This document shows, in pieces, positions 36,259-46,630 of a stretch of 64,000 bases of DNA. The DNA comes from Bdellovibrio sp. ZAP7 (GTDB taxonomy: Bacteria > Bdellovibrionota > Bdellovibrionia > Bdellovibrionales > Bdellovibrionaceae): contig NZ_CP030082.1 of assembly GCF_006874645.1 (NCBI RefSeq), positions 3,968,001-4,032,000 on the forward strand, read 5' to 3'. How positions within the stretch are numbered: position 1 is the stretch's first letter; each line of letters starts with the position of its first letter. The notes beneath the pieces were generated by a model. It did not search any database and was not told the DNA's origin. It was given only the letters and a program-made list of their open reading frames with translations. A program made the translations under genes and the position numbers.

Positions 36259-37398
36259 ATGGCTCATATTTATGATTACGCAATTATCGGTAGTGGTTTA
36301 ACAGGTCTTAGCATCGCTGCAGCTCTTAGCCGCGAAACTAAGAACGTCGTTTTGTTGGAAGGATCGGATATTTCCGCTGGCGCCAACAAACAAATTAATT
36401 TCCCCACTGGCCCGATCAACAATGGCATCCGTTTTGTTCCTGATTCAGTTCTGTCTGAAAAAGCTTTGGGCTTCCTGGAAAATCTTCTGGGTCAAAAAGT
36501 GATCGCTGATGTTTCTGACGAAGCACCAATCACTTACGACTCTGGAAACTTTAAAACTTTCCTGGGCTTCGGCGAAAATCCACCGGCATTCTGGGAAGAA
36601 TTGTCTTACTTCACTTCCAGCAAACGCATTGATTTGCACTTGCAGCCTTTTCAATGGGCACAAATGTTGATGGAAAAATTCACAGGCGATTTCATGCCTC
36701 GCTCTTATGTGACTAAGTTTCACCACGAAGGCGACCGTGTAAATTCTGTGACGGTGAATGGTTCTAAAACTATTCACGCTCAGAACTTTATCTTTGCAGG
36801 TACTGTTCGTGATCTTGCACTGTTGTTGCCAGAAGATACGATCTCTGCGCGCGCTCGTGCAAAACTTAGCAAAAATTCTTATTGGACGGCTTTGTGTATT
36901 GATATTTGCCACGGCAAAGCCGTGACTGATTCAACAGCTATGCACATCCTAAACGGCACAACTCAAGACGAAATCGGTCCTTGTGCGGGTCGCTTTCTTC
37001 CAGCAGTGGAAGTTGACGGCAATATGATTCAAGCTTCTCAATGGATCACATTCATTGAATCAGAATCCACAGAAGACAGCGAAGTGGTCGGCATGGCTTT
37101 GAAAAAAATCAAACGCCAGGTGAAACGCGCTTACCCTGAAGCTTTGGATAATTTGAAAAGCGAAAGAATCTTCGTCTCCCCTTATATCGCTGGAAATGGT
37201 GATTTGAAGTTGAGCGCGAATCAGACAATCCCAAGCTTGGAAAACCTATGGGTTTCTTCTTCGACTTTGAACGAGCAAAAGAACCTTGTAGGCGCACTTT
37301 TACAGGCAGAAATGATCGTGGCTTCCCTGGGTTTCAAAGTTGAGGCAGCTGTCGCTTCTGAAGCTCCCGTCGAGGAATTCTCCGAGGCATCACTGTAA
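36259..37398 (+). CDS. FAD-dependent oxidoreductase (amine-oxidase-like)
   Basis: A 379-aa protein with an N-terminal dinucleotide-binding Rossmann fold (DYAIIGSGLTGLSIAAALS, GxGxxG; then the acid residue in VVLLEGSDISAGA). The rest is typical of NAD(P)/FAD-binding protoporphyrinogen-oxidase or monoamine-oxidase-like proteins, with the second FAD contact near LENLWVSSSTLNEQKNLVGALL. There is no signal peptide. Substrate unknown. The start is the ATG at 36259; an upstream in-frame ATG at 36223 lacks a ribosome-binding site. It ends at a strong terminator (37430-37459). Confidence 0.75.
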   Translation: MAHIYDYAIIGSGLTGLSIAAALSRETKNVVLLEGSDISAGANKQINFPTGPINNGIRFVPDSVLSEKALGFLENLLGQKVIADVSDEAPITYDSGNFKTFLGFGENPPAFWEELSYFTSSKRIDLHLQPFQWAQMLMEKFTGDFMPRSYVTKFHHEGDRVNSVTVNGSKTIHAQNFIFAGTVRDLALLLPEDTISARARAKLSKNSYWTALCIDICHGKAVTDSTAMHILNGTTQDEIGPCAGRFLPAVEVDGNMIQASQWITFIESESTEDSEVVGMALKKIKRQVKRAYPEALDNLKSERIFVSPYIAGNGDLKLSANQTIPSLENLWVSSSTLNEQKNLVGALLQAEMIVASLGFKVEAAVASEAPVEEFSEASL

Positions 37399-37429
37399 GC
37401 TATTGAAATAATTGGATCTTTGTTAACGC

Positions 37430-37459
37430 CGCCGCAGAAATGCTGCGGCGTTTCTTTTT
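37430..37459 (+). terminator. Rho-independent terminator after the FAD oxidoreductase
   Basis: An 8-bp perfect stem CGCCGCAG / CTGCGGCG with a 5-base loop is followed by TTTCTTTTT. Confidence 0.85.
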
Positions 37460-37664
37460 GGCGATTTTCATTCTTAAAAACATGCTACCAGACTGAGCAA
37501 AAGATCCTTGCTCTTCTGTGCCACGCTATGATATCCCGTGAGTCCAACAATAACACACTCTAGAGCACTAACTGGTCCCCGAGTACTGAAAAAGGGGTCT
37601 TCCGGCGAATCAAAAAAAGCTGGCTCTGCACTAGAGGAGGATTAACCAGAAAGGACGTACTACC
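37460..37664 (+). promoter_or_regulatory. rpsB upstream leader
   Basis: About 200 bases between the terminator and rpsB. A TATGAT -10-like box lies at 37528-37533 with no good -35 box. A GGAGG at 37636-37640 is too far (about 25 bases) from the ATG to be the functional site; AAAGGA at 37650 is better placed. The leader would suit ribosomal-protein S2 autoregulation, but I cannot demonstrate the fold. Confidence 0.4.
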
Positions 37665-38591
37665 ATGGCACAAGTTACCATGAAAGAAATGCTAGACGCT
37701 GGAGTTCACTTCGGACACCAAACACAGCGTTGGAACCCAAAAATGAAACCTTACGTATACACAGCTAGAGGCGGTATTCACATTATCGACCTTCAAAAGA
37801 CTGTTGTTCGCGCTAATAAAGCTGCTGAATACGTAAAAGAAATCGCTGCTAACGGTGGTCGCATGATCTTCGTTGGTACTAAAAAACAAGCTATCGAGCC
37901 TGTTCAAGAAGCAGCAGCAAAATGCGGTCAATACTACGTTACTAAACGTTGGTTGGGCGGCATGATGACTAACTTCGAAACGATCAAATCTTCTATCGAT
38001 CGTCTTCGCAAAGTTGATGCTATGAAAGAAAAAGGCGAATTCAACTACCTTACTAAAAAAGAACGCGCAAAAATCGAAAAAGAATACCTTCGTTTGTCTG
38101 AGTTCTTGAACGGTATCCGCGACATGAAAGAAATGCCTTCTGTAATGTTCGTAGTAGACCTTCCTAAAGAACACATCGCAGTTGCTGAAGCTAAACGCTT
38201 GGGTATGACTGTTGTTGGTATCGCTGATACAAACTCTGATCCAGAGTCTATCGATTTCCCAATTCCAGGGAACGACGATGCTATCCGTTCTATCAAATTG
38301 TTCGCTAACCTAGTTGCAGACGCTTACCTTGAAGGTTCTAAAACTTGGGAGCAAAAACTTCGCACAATGACAGACAAACAATCTGACGTTGCTAAAGAAG
38401 CCAAAGGCGAAGAAGCAGCTCCTAAACGTCGTGCCCCTGCTGCAAAAGCTGGCGCGAAAGAAGCTCCTAAAAAAGCTGCTGGCCCTGCGGTTGTTAAAGC
38501 CAACAAAGGTCGTAAACTTGTTGCTGCTGGTACAGCAGAAGAAGTTGAGATCCAAGCTGAGCTTGAAAACAAAGACGAATCTGCAGAGTAA
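37665..38591 (+). CDS. rpsB: 30S ribosomal protein S2
   Basis: A 308-aa ribosomal protein S2. The core (residues 1-240) is conserved, beginning MKEMLDAGVHFGHQTQRWNPKM and including the LPKEHIAVAEAKRLGM motif. It then carries an unusually long tail of about 65 residues rich in Lys and Ala (KRRAPAAKAGAKEAPKKAAG) and ending acidic. E. coli S2 is 241 aa. It heads the rpsB-tsf-pyrH-frr block, with a hairpin between rpsB and tsf. Confidence 0.95.
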   Translation: MAQVTMKEMLDAGVHFGHQTQRWNPKMKPYVYTARGGIHIIDLQKTVVRANKAAEYVKEIAANGGRMIFVGTKKQAIEPVQEAAAKCGQYYVTKRWLGGMMTNFETIKSSIDRLRKVDAMKEKGEFNYLTKKERAKIEKEYLRLSEFLNGIRDMKEMPSVMFVVDLPKEHIAVAEAKRLGMTVVGIADTNSDPESIDFPIPGNDDAIRSIKLFANLVADAYLEGSKTWEQKLRTMTDKQSDVAKEAKGEEAAPKRRAPAAKAGAKEAPKKAAGPAVVKANKGRKLVAAGTAEEVEIQAELENKDESAE

Positions 38592-38610
38592 TTTCTGTCA
38601 GGTCTCTGAA

Positions 38611-38640
38611 GAAAGGGTGGCTTGACCACCCTTTCCTTTG
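38611..38640 (+). terminator. Hairpin between rpsB and tsf
   Basis: A 10-bp perfect stem GAAAGGGTGG / CCACCCTTTC with a 5-base loop, followed only by CTTTG. It lacks a proper T-run, so it is more likely an attenuator or an RNA-stability element than a full terminator. Confidence 0.5.
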
Positions 38641-38670
38641 TCTCGCCTCCGCAAAAGCTACGGCGTGACA

Positions 38671-38703
38671 AGTCCTCCCTCGGTATCGCTGAGGGACTTT
38701 TAT
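38671..38703 (+). terminator. Second hairpin between rpsB and tsf
   Basis: A TCCCTC / GAGGGA stem with a 9-base loop is followed by CTTTTATATA. It could lower tsf expression relative to rpsB. The flanking AGTCC/GGACT words extend the symmetry imperfectly. Confidence 0.4.
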
Positions 38704-38772
38704 ATAAGTCTTATTTGATTGCCCTACTTCGACGACGTCGAAGTGTAAATTAGAATTGAAGGAGTCTTCCTA

Positions 38773-40414
<1,642 letters not shown>

Positions 40415-40435
40415 GGCGCCACAAGGAGATTCAAC

Positions 40436-41002
40436 ATGGCAATTGCTGAGATTAAAAAGAACGCTCAAGCTCAAATGGATAAATCTGTTCTTGCTTTGGG
40501 TGAAGAGCTTAAAAAAATCCGTACTGGCCGCGCACAAGTTTCTATGCTTGATGGCGTTCGTGTAAACTACTACGGAAATCCATCTCCACTTTCACAAGTC
40601 GCTTCCATCTCTACACCAGATGCGAAATCTTTCCTTATCGCGCCTTGGGAAGTATCCATTCTTAAAGACATCGAACAAGCGATCATCAAATCTGAATTGG
40701 GCATGGCTCCAATGAACGATGGCAAAGTGATTCGCTTGAAAGTTCCTGACGTAACTGAAGAACGTCGTAAAGACCTTGCTAAACAAGTTAAGAAAATCGC
40801 TGAGGAAGCACGCGTCGCTGTTCGTATGGCTCGTCGTGATGCCAATGAAGCTATCAAAAAAATGAAAGCTGACAAAAAAGCGCCTCTTAGTGAAGACGAA
40901 GCTAAAAAAGGTGAAGCAGACATTCAAAAAGTGACAGACGATATGATCAAAAAAGTAGATCAAATCGCTGAAGAAAAAGAAAAGTCAATTTTGACAATCT
41001 AG
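40436..41002 (+). CDS. frr: Ribosome recycling factor
   Basis: A 188-aa factor that splits the post-termination ribosome with EF-G. The family words RTGRAQVSMLDGVRVNYYG and LKVPDVTEERRKDL are present. An AAGGAG site precedes the ATG. It follows pyrH by 21 bases and is followed 14 bases later by uppS. Confidence 0.95.
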   Translation: MAIAEIKKNAQAQMDKSVLALGEELKKIRTGRAQVSMLDGVRVNYYGNPSPLSQVASISTPDAKSFLIAPWEVSILKDIEQAIIKSELGMAPMNDGKVIRLKVPDVTEERRKDLAKQVKKIAEEARVAVRMARRDANEAIKKMKADKKAPLSEDEAKKGEADIQKVTDDMIKKVDQIAEEKEKSILTI

Positions 41003-41016
41003 GTTTTGGGAGCCCG

Positions 41017-41748
41017 GTGACTCTACCTAAGCATATTGCAATCATTATGGATGGTAACGGTCGTTGGGCTCAGCTCAAGCGAAAGCCACGTACTTTTGGT
41101 CACATCAAAGGTACTCGGGTCGCAAAAAAAATCATTACTGTATGTTCTCGTAAGGGAATCAAAAACCTTACGCTTTACGCTTTCTCCACTGAAAATTGGT
41201 TCCGTCCTCAGGCAGAAGTTTCCTTCCTGATGAAAATTCTGCGTCGTTATTTAAGCAAGGAAACCAGCAATCTGGTGAAAGAAAACATCCGCTTTTCCGT
41301 GATCGGGGATCTTTCCAAAGTTCCTGCTGACGTATTCAGCGCTATTCAACAAGCTCGCGAAGCTACATCTAAATGCACAGGCTTGAACTTGGTCTTTGCA
41401 TTGAGCTATGGCTCTCGCCAGGAAATCACTTTGGCCGTGCGTGATATCGCGCAGATGGTTGCCAAGGGTGCTATTAAACCTGACGAAATCGATGAGGCTT
41501 TGATTAGCACTTCGTTAAGCACGTATCCGACTCCAGATCCTGATTTGATTGTTAGAACAAGCGGCGAACAACGACTTTCTAATTTCTTGTTATGGCAGGC
41601 CGCTTATTCGGAATTCTACTTCACGGAAACTCTGTGGCCTAATTTCACAGAAGCTCATCTTGAGGAAGCCCTTACTGCTTTTTCCGTGAGACAACGCCGT
41701 TACGGCAAGGTCTCTACAAATGACAACTTGGAAAAGCTTTCTAACTAG
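41017..41748 (+). CDS. uppS: Undecaprenyl diphosphate synthase
   Basis: A 243-aa cis-prenyltransferase that makes the C55 lipid carrier for peptidoglycan and other glycans. Diagnostic motifs are HIAIIMDGNGRWA at the N-terminus, TLYAFSTENWFRP and DLIVRTSGEQRLSNFLLWQAAYSEFYF read in parts near the C-terminus. GTG start at 41017 after TTGGGAG. The end overlaps cdsA by 29 bases. Confidence 0.94.
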   Translation: MTLPKHIAIIMDGNGRWAQLKRKPRTFGHIKGTRVAKKIITVCSRKGIKNLTLYAFSTENWFRPQAEVSFLMKILRRYLSKETSNLVKENIRFSVIGDLSKVPADVFSAIQQAREATSKCTGLNLVFALSYGSRQEITLAVRDIAQMVAKGAIKPDEIDEALISTSLSTYPTPDPDLIVRTSGEQRLSNFLLWQAAYSEFYFTETLWPNFTEAHLEEALTAFSVRQRRYGKVSTNDNLEKLSN

Positions 41749-42553
41749 AGCCGCTTCAGCCCTGGTGGCATTGGCTATCATCTTTGCGCTTTACTACTTC
41801 CTGAAAATTCCAGGTTTGAAAATCATTATCGCAGTTGCTGTTGCACTGAGCGCTTGGGAGCTTCTGGGAATTTTATTTAAAACTGAAACTTCAAAAACCC
41901 TTAGAGCGGCATTTTTAATTCTGTCGTTTTTCGTCTTTGCGGTTTCGACAATGGCTTTGAATTTGGGCGCCATCGTCTATGCCATCTCATTGATTTTGCT
42001 AACGATCATCAGTTTGCTAAAACTTCACAACACGGGCGATTTGCAGCGCATGGGGAAGTTCCAAGCGAATGCTGCTTTGGGATTGATGTACGTGGGATTA
42101 TTGCCCTCGTTCGCTTTCCGTTTGCTTGATCAAGAGCAAGGTATTTTCTGGTTCATTTATTTACTGGCTGTTGTATTCGCTGGCGACACAATGGCTTATT
42201 GCTTTGGTGTTCTGTTTGGAAAACACAAAGTGATGCCTTCGGTTTCTCCTAAGAAAACTTGGGAAGGTTCCCTAGGGGGAATTTTGGGCTCCGTAGTTGC
42301 GGGAACAATTTGCTGGAAGTATTTACTACCAGAGTTCTCGGGGTATTTCATTGTGGGACTGGCAGCTGTCTCAGGATATGTCGGTCAGTTCGGAGATTTC
42401 TTCGAATCACTTCTTAAGCGTGTCGCTGAGGTCAAAGACTCAGGAAAGATCATGCCGGGGCACGGCGGCGTCCTAGATCGAATTGACGGTGTCCTATTCG
42501 CAAGTCCGGTAGTTTTGCTTGGCGTTGTGATCCTATCTCATCTTTTGTCGTAA
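41720..42553 (+). CDS. cdsA: Phosphatidate cytidylyltransferase
   Basis: A 277-aa polytopic membrane enzyme that forms CDP-diacylglycerol, the precursor of membrane phospholipids. About eight hydrophobic segments are visible. The CDP-diglyceride synthase signature is near the C-terminus: SPKKTWEGSLGG, then GDFFESLLKRVAEVKDSGKIMPGHGGVLDRIDG read in parts. Translation is likely coupled to uppS. Confidence 0.92.
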   Translation: MTTWKSFLTRAASALVALAIIFALYYFLKIPGLKIIIAVAVALSAWELLGILFKTETSKTLRAAFLILSFFVFAVSTMALNLGAIVYAISLILLTIISLLKLHNTGDLQRMGKFQANAALGLMYVGLLPSFAFRLLDQEQGIFWFIYLLAVVFAGDTMAYCFGVLFGKHKVMPSVSPKKTWEGSLGGILGSVVAGTICWKYLLPEFSGYFIVGLAAVSGYVGQFGDFFESLLKRVAEVKDSGKIMPGHGGVLDRIDGVLFASPVVLLGVVILSHLLS

Positions 42554-42629
42554 GAATAAAGTCGAGCACCTCGACATAAAGTTTGTAATTTAGTAGCTCG
42601 GAATAGCTCGATCCAATTAGAATAACCGG

Positions 42630-44306
42630 ATGGAAATGCTTCTAAATTACATCAATAGTGGTTTGTCAGTCGTTATTCCTTTCGTTGTATTGCTCGGAAT
42701 TTTGATTTTCGTGCATGAGCTTGGTCACTTCCTTGTGGCTCGCTGGTGTGGCGTTAGAGTCGAAGTATTCAGCTTGGGCTTTGGCAAAAAAATCCTGAAA
42801 TATAAAAAAGGCGATACAACCTATGCGCTTTCCATCGTGCCACTGGGTGGTTACGTAAAAATGTTTGGTGAACAACCAGGCGAAAATATTTCTGAAGAAG
42901 ACAAAAAAGTTTCATTCACCCACAAAACAGTGTGGCAACGTATCGCCGTGGTTCTTGCGGGTCCGTTGATGAATTTCTTTTTTGCGATTTTGGTTTTAGG
43001 TATCGTTGCCTTGGTTGGCGAAGATGCAAAAATGCCAGTGCTTGGTGATATCAATCCAAAATCTGCCGCGTATGAAGCTGGTTTCCGCTCGGGCGACAAA
43101 GTCATTTCCATTAACGACAAACAGATCGCTACTTGGGAAGAAATCCAAAAAACGCTTAGCCTAAAACATGAACAAGATCTGCATCTTGATGTCGTGGTTC
43201 AACACCAAGGCAGCCAAGAGCAATCTAAGATCTCTGTTGTTGCGAAGGCTGAACCGAATCCAAACATCTTAAGCTCATTCAACTACGTTGCTAATGTTGA
43301 CGGTCTGACAGCAATGTCTGCCGGAACAACTGTGGGCGTAATTGCAAACTCACCGCTTTATGCGTTGGGCTTGCGCACGGGCGATTCCATCGTTGGCATC
43401 AACGGAACAAAAATCGCTTACTGGAGAGATCTGGAATCAACGCTTGCTAAAATGAACTCCAAGGACACTTTAACTTTGGAAGTCATGGGTAAACGCGAAG
43501 GCGACAAAACTGACAAGCCAATTACTGTGACGATGGCGCCGCTTGAAAGCATGAAATCTTTCAGCTTGTCAGCATTGGGCCTTGAGTCTTCCGAGCTTTA
43601 CCTTTCTAAAGTAATGGATAATTCACCAGCGAAAGCTGCGGGCATTAAAGAGGGCGACCGCCTGGTTGCAATCAATAGCGTAACTTTGAATAAATGGGAC
43701 GATGTTATTGCTAACATCAAATCCTTCGATGGTAAAAATCCTGTCGACATCAAAGTTTTGCGTGAAGGTCAGAATGTTGATTTGAAAATCACGCCTAAAA
43801 TGACAACGCAAATGACAGCAGCTGGTAGCGAAGAAAAACGCTATACGATTGGTATCGCTCCTGTTGTTAACTTGGCATTGCCAGACACTTTGGTGGTTCG
43901 TACAAACAATCCACTTGAGGCCGTGGTGCGTGGGACAGAAAAAACTTGGGACTTCACTGTAATGACAGTGATGAGCTTTGTTCGTCTGTTTGAAGCAAAG
44001 ATCTCTCCGAAAAATATCGGGGGCGTTCTGTCTATTGGTCAGGCGGCAGGTGAAACTTATAAAATGGGTATTACGCCATTCTTGCAAATGATGGCGATCA
44101 TCTCTGTGAACTTGTTCATCCTGAACTTGCTACCGATTCCAGTTTTGGACGGTGGTCACTTGGTGTTCTATGTGATCGAAGTTGTTAAAGGTGCGCCTTT
44201 AAGTCTTCGTAAAATGGAAATTGCCCAACAAGTAGGTATGGCGCTCTTAATGAGTTTGATGGTCTTTGCCCTGTTCAATGACTTTACTCGCCTATTCGGT
44301 CTATGA
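42630..44306 (+). CDS. rseP: RIP site-2 metalloprotease RseP with three PDZ domains
   Basis: A 558-aa intramembrane zinc protease. The active site HELGH is at residues 29-33, and the second site (NLLPIPVLDGGH) lies near residue 505. Between the first and last membrane segments are three PDZ-like repeats, beginning near residues 128, 222 and 318. Each shows the pattern NSP/KSA...AAGF...GD..V.IN. E. coli RseP has two PDZ domains and about 450 residues. It cleaves anti-sigma factors or signal peptides in other bacteria; the target here is unknown. The start is ATG 42630 or 42636; the tsaB start overlaps its stop (ATGA). Confidence 0.93.
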   Translation: MEMLLNYINSGLSVVIPFVVLLGILIFVHELGHFLVARWCGVRVEVFSLGFGKKILKYKKGDTTYALSIVPLGGYVKMFGEQPGENISEEDKKVSFTHKTVWQRIAVVLAGPLMNFFFAILVLGIVALVGEDAKMPVLGDINPKSAAYEAGFRSGDKVISINDKQIATWEEIQKTLSLKHEQDLHLDVVVQHQGSQEQSKISVVAKAEPNPNILSSFNYVANVDGLTAMSAGTTVGVIANSPLYALGLRTGDSIVGINGTKIAYWRDLESTLAKMNSKDTLTLEVMGKREGDKTDKPITVTMAPLESMKSFSLSALGLESSELYLSKVMDNSPAKAAGIKEGDRLVAINSVTLNKWDDVIANIKSFDGKNPVDIKVLREGQNVDLKITPKMTTQMTAAGSEEKRYTIGIAPVVNLALPDTLVVRTNNPLEAVVRGTEKTWDFTVMTVMSFVRLFEAKISPKNIGGVLSIGQAAGETYKMGITPFLQMMAIISVNLFILNLLPIPVLDGGHLVFYVIEVVKGAPLSLRKMEIAQQVGMALLMSLMVFALFNDFTRLFGL

Positions 44307-45007
44307 AAATTCTAGCCATGGAAACCAGCACTCTGCTTGGTGGAGTGGCTGTCATTCAAGACGGAAAAGTTGTCGCTGAGGAATCCTCTCAGCGACAAAA
44401 GTCCCATACAGAAATTATCTCCCCCTTCGTGGAAAACTGTTTGAAAACTGCGGGTTTGAAACTCGAGGAAATCGACGTGTTTGCTGTCGGTCAGGGACCA
44501 GGGAGTTTTACAGGTATTCGTGTAGCAGCCAACGCTGGCAAGACTTACGCGTATAGCTTTAATAAGCCCATGGTGACCATTGATTCACTGATGTTGTTAG
44601 CCGAACAAGCTCGTCCATCAACACTGCCAGTTCTGGCAATCATGAATGCTTACAAGAACATGGTATACCTGGGACTTTTTGATTGTTCAGGTGAAGAACC
44701 TGTTTATCTAAAAGGTCCAGCGGCAATTCCCGTTCGCGAATTATCCCAACATATTGACATGGAAGTGATGGTTGTGGGCGACGGTTGGGAAACTTATCAC
44801 GAGTATTTTCCGGAAAACATGAAAAGCAAAATGCATCGGGATTCGAAATTTCCGGATGAGCCGCAAGCGCGCACTCTGGGTTTGATGGCGGAAAAACGTG
44901 CTCAACGTGGACAAACTTTAGACTGGAAATCGTTTATTCCCCTTTATATTCGCGCATCTGAAGCCGAAGAGACAAAAAAAGGAATTTTAATTTCCCCGTT
45001 GAAATAG
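44303..45007 (+). CDS. tsaB: tRNA threonylcarbamoyladenosine protein TsaB
   Basis: A 234-aa partner of TsaD in making t6A37 in ANN-reading tRNAs. The N-terminal METSTLLGGVAVIQDG and the ASKHA-fold word VGQGPGSFTGIRVAANAGK are diagnostic for TsaB. The start overlaps the rseP stop by 4 bases. A MinD-like ATPase gene follows 8 bases later. Confidence 0.92.
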   Translation: MKILAMETSTLLGGVAVIQDGKVVAEESSQRQKSHTEIISPFVENCLKTAGLKLEEIDVFAVGQGPGSFTGIRVAANAGKTYAYSFNKPMVTIDSLMLLAEQARPSTLPVLAIMNAYKNMVYLGLFDCSGEEPVYLKGPAAIPVRELSQHIDMEVMVVGDGWETYHEYFPENMKSKMHRDSKFPDEPQARTLGLMAEKRAQRGQTLDWKSFIPLYIRASEAEETKKGILISPLK

Positions 45008-45015
45008 GACAGTCC

Positions 45016-45987
45016 ATGGAACGAGACTTCGAAAACGACAATGTTGAACCTTTGAACTTCAAAACTTCTTCCAATGAAAAATTCCCTGCGAAACTTTGGG
45101 TGACGGCATCTGGAAAAGGCGGCGTGGGAAAAACCTTTGTCTCTTCGAGCTTGGGCATCACGCTCTCCAAACTTGGTCACACAGTAGTGATTGTTGATTT
45201 GGATTTAAGTGGCGCAAACATTCACACAGTTCTTGGCGTAAATCCTTCTCACATGAATATCCGTCACTACTTTGAAGGCGTTAAAACTCTTCAAGACCTG
45301 GTGATTCCGACTCAGTACTCGAATCTTTCCTATGTTCAAGGCTTCTGGGATTCCTGGTCGCCAATCGATTTCACCATGGATCAAATCGCAAACTTGATTC
45401 CGCAAATCCACGCCCTTCGCGCAGATTACGTGATTGTTGATTTGGGAGCTGGTGCTTTGGAAGCACACTTGGAGCTGTTCAAAGCGGCTGATGAAAAATT
45501 TCTGGTGACGTCACCAGAACCAACCAGCATCGAAAAAACTTATCGCTTCATTGAAGCTTTCGTTTGCCATTCTCTAAAGCAAGATTCCACTCCCGATGCT
45601 TACGGCAACATGCTGACTACTTTGCGCAGCCATCGCCAAAGAACTTTGGGTAAACCGTTTTCATTCCGTTCATATCTTAAAGAGCAAACGGGTTTGAATT
45701 ACGACTTCTTTGAAAGTTTAACGGCTAAGCCGGTTCGTTTGATCGTTAACAGTTGCCGCTATCAAAATCATTCTGAGCTGGGTTATGGAATGAAGAGTGT
45801 CTGCAATAAGTACTACGACCTTAGTATTGATTTCGCTGCTTCAATCGACTTTGACAATGCAGTGTGGCAGTCGGTAAAGGGGCGTGAACACGTACTATTT
45901 GCACAACCCTTCACGGGGCTAGCAGGACAATTTTTGACCACGTGCAAACAACTTATTGATCCCGAGGAACTTCGCGCCGTAGTATAA
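45016..45987 (+). CDS. MinD/ParA-family P-loop ATPase (FlhG-like)
   Basis: A 323-aa protein with a deviant Walker A (GKGGVGKT, residues about 34-41), the DLDLSGANIHTVLGV switch region and VIVDLGAGALEAHLELF. This is the MinD/MRP/FlhG type, which positions flagella, septa or secretion machines, or acts on polar structures. The C-terminus lacks a clear membrane-targeting helix. The context (tsaB, then a J-like/HTH protein) does not fix the role. Confidence 0.85.
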   Translation: MERDFENDNVEPLNFKTSSNEKFPAKLWVTASGKGGVGKTFVSSSLGITLSKLGHTVVIVDLDLSGANIHTVLGVNPSHMNIRHYFEGVKTLQDLVIPTQYSNLSYVQGFWDSWSPIDFTMDQIANLIPQIHALRADYVIVDLGAGALEAHLELFKAADEKFLVTSPEPTSIEKTYRFIEAFVCHSLKQDSTPDAYGNMLTTLRSHRQRTLGKPFSFRSYLKEQTGLNYDFFESLTAKPVRLIVNSCRYQNHSELGYGMKSVCNKYYDLSIDFAASIDFDNAVWQSVKGREHVLFAQPFTGLAGQFLTTCKQLIDPEELRAVV

Positions 45988-45994
45988 TAGGTGC

Positions 45995-46630
45995 ATGGAA
46001 GCGACAACACGTTCTAATTACTATGAAATTCTTGAATTACCTGCAAACTCACCTCAGCACGAAGTGACTGCGGCGTATGAACGTGCTCGCAATACCTATT
46101 CTGGTGAAAATCCAGCTATCTATACTATTTTTTCTGAACATGAAGCTCGTGAGTTTCTGGTCCTGATCGAGGAAGCGTATCAAGTTCTTGGTAACAAGAT
46201 CCTGAGAAACATCTACGACCAAAGACTGTTAAGCGGAATGGCATCTCTAAATGATCTGACTTACGCTTCTATCGTTGAAGCGAGCAAAAAGGTTGCCCCA
46301 GTTGAAGTTAAAGCGACTGAAAAAAAACCTGCTGCTGCTTACACTAAAGACGAAAAGTTCGAAGCAGAGATCAAAGCCCAAGAAAATTGGACTGGCGACT
46401 TCCTTAAAAAAGTTCGCGAATACAAAGGCATTACTGTTGAACGTATGAGCGAGATCACTAAGATCAACGCGTGGTACGTGAAAGCCATAGAAAAAACTGA
46501 ACCTGATAATCTTCCAGCTGTTGTATTTGTACGCGGTTACGTGGTGCAAATCGCAAGAGCTTTGGGTGTTGACGACAAAAAAGCCGCTGACTCCTACATG
46601 AAGACATTCAAACAAGCTCTTGGAAAATAA
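45995..46630 (+). CDS. J-like domain fused to RodZ-type helix-turn-helix
   Basis: A 211-aa cytoplasmic protein. Residues about 7-70 have the layout of a DnaJ domain (NYYEILELPANSPQHEVTAAYERAR, then YQVLGNKILRNIYDQRL), but the HPD tripeptide that activates Hsp70 is absent. Residues about 130-205 form a RodZ/HTH_25-type helix-turn-helix (FLKKVREYKGITVERMSEIT, VFVRGYVVQIARALGV). No membrane segment follows, so it is not a full RodZ. It lies 7 bases after the MinD-like gene and overlaps the rluD start. Confidence 0.8.
   Translation: MEATTRSNYYEILELPANSPQHEVTAAYERARNTYSGENPAIYTIFSEHEAREFLVLIEEAYQVLGNKILRNIYDQRLLSGMASLNDLTYASIVEASKKVAPVEVKATEKKPAAAYTKDEKFEAEIKAQENWTGDFLKKVREYKGITVERMSEITKINAWYVKAIEKTEPDNLPAVVFVRGYVVQIARALGVDDKKAADSYMKTFKQALGK

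Noticed and set aside
38592-38772. Separate promoter for tsf
   Set aside because: No convincing -35/-10 pair is seen in the 180-base gap; the two hairpins are better read as attenuation or RNA-stability elements.
42561-42575. GTCGAG/CTCGAC hairpin between cdsA and rseP
   Set aside because: The stem has only 6 bp and no T-run follows, so I do not call it a terminator. It may be an RNA-processing site, but nothing supports that.
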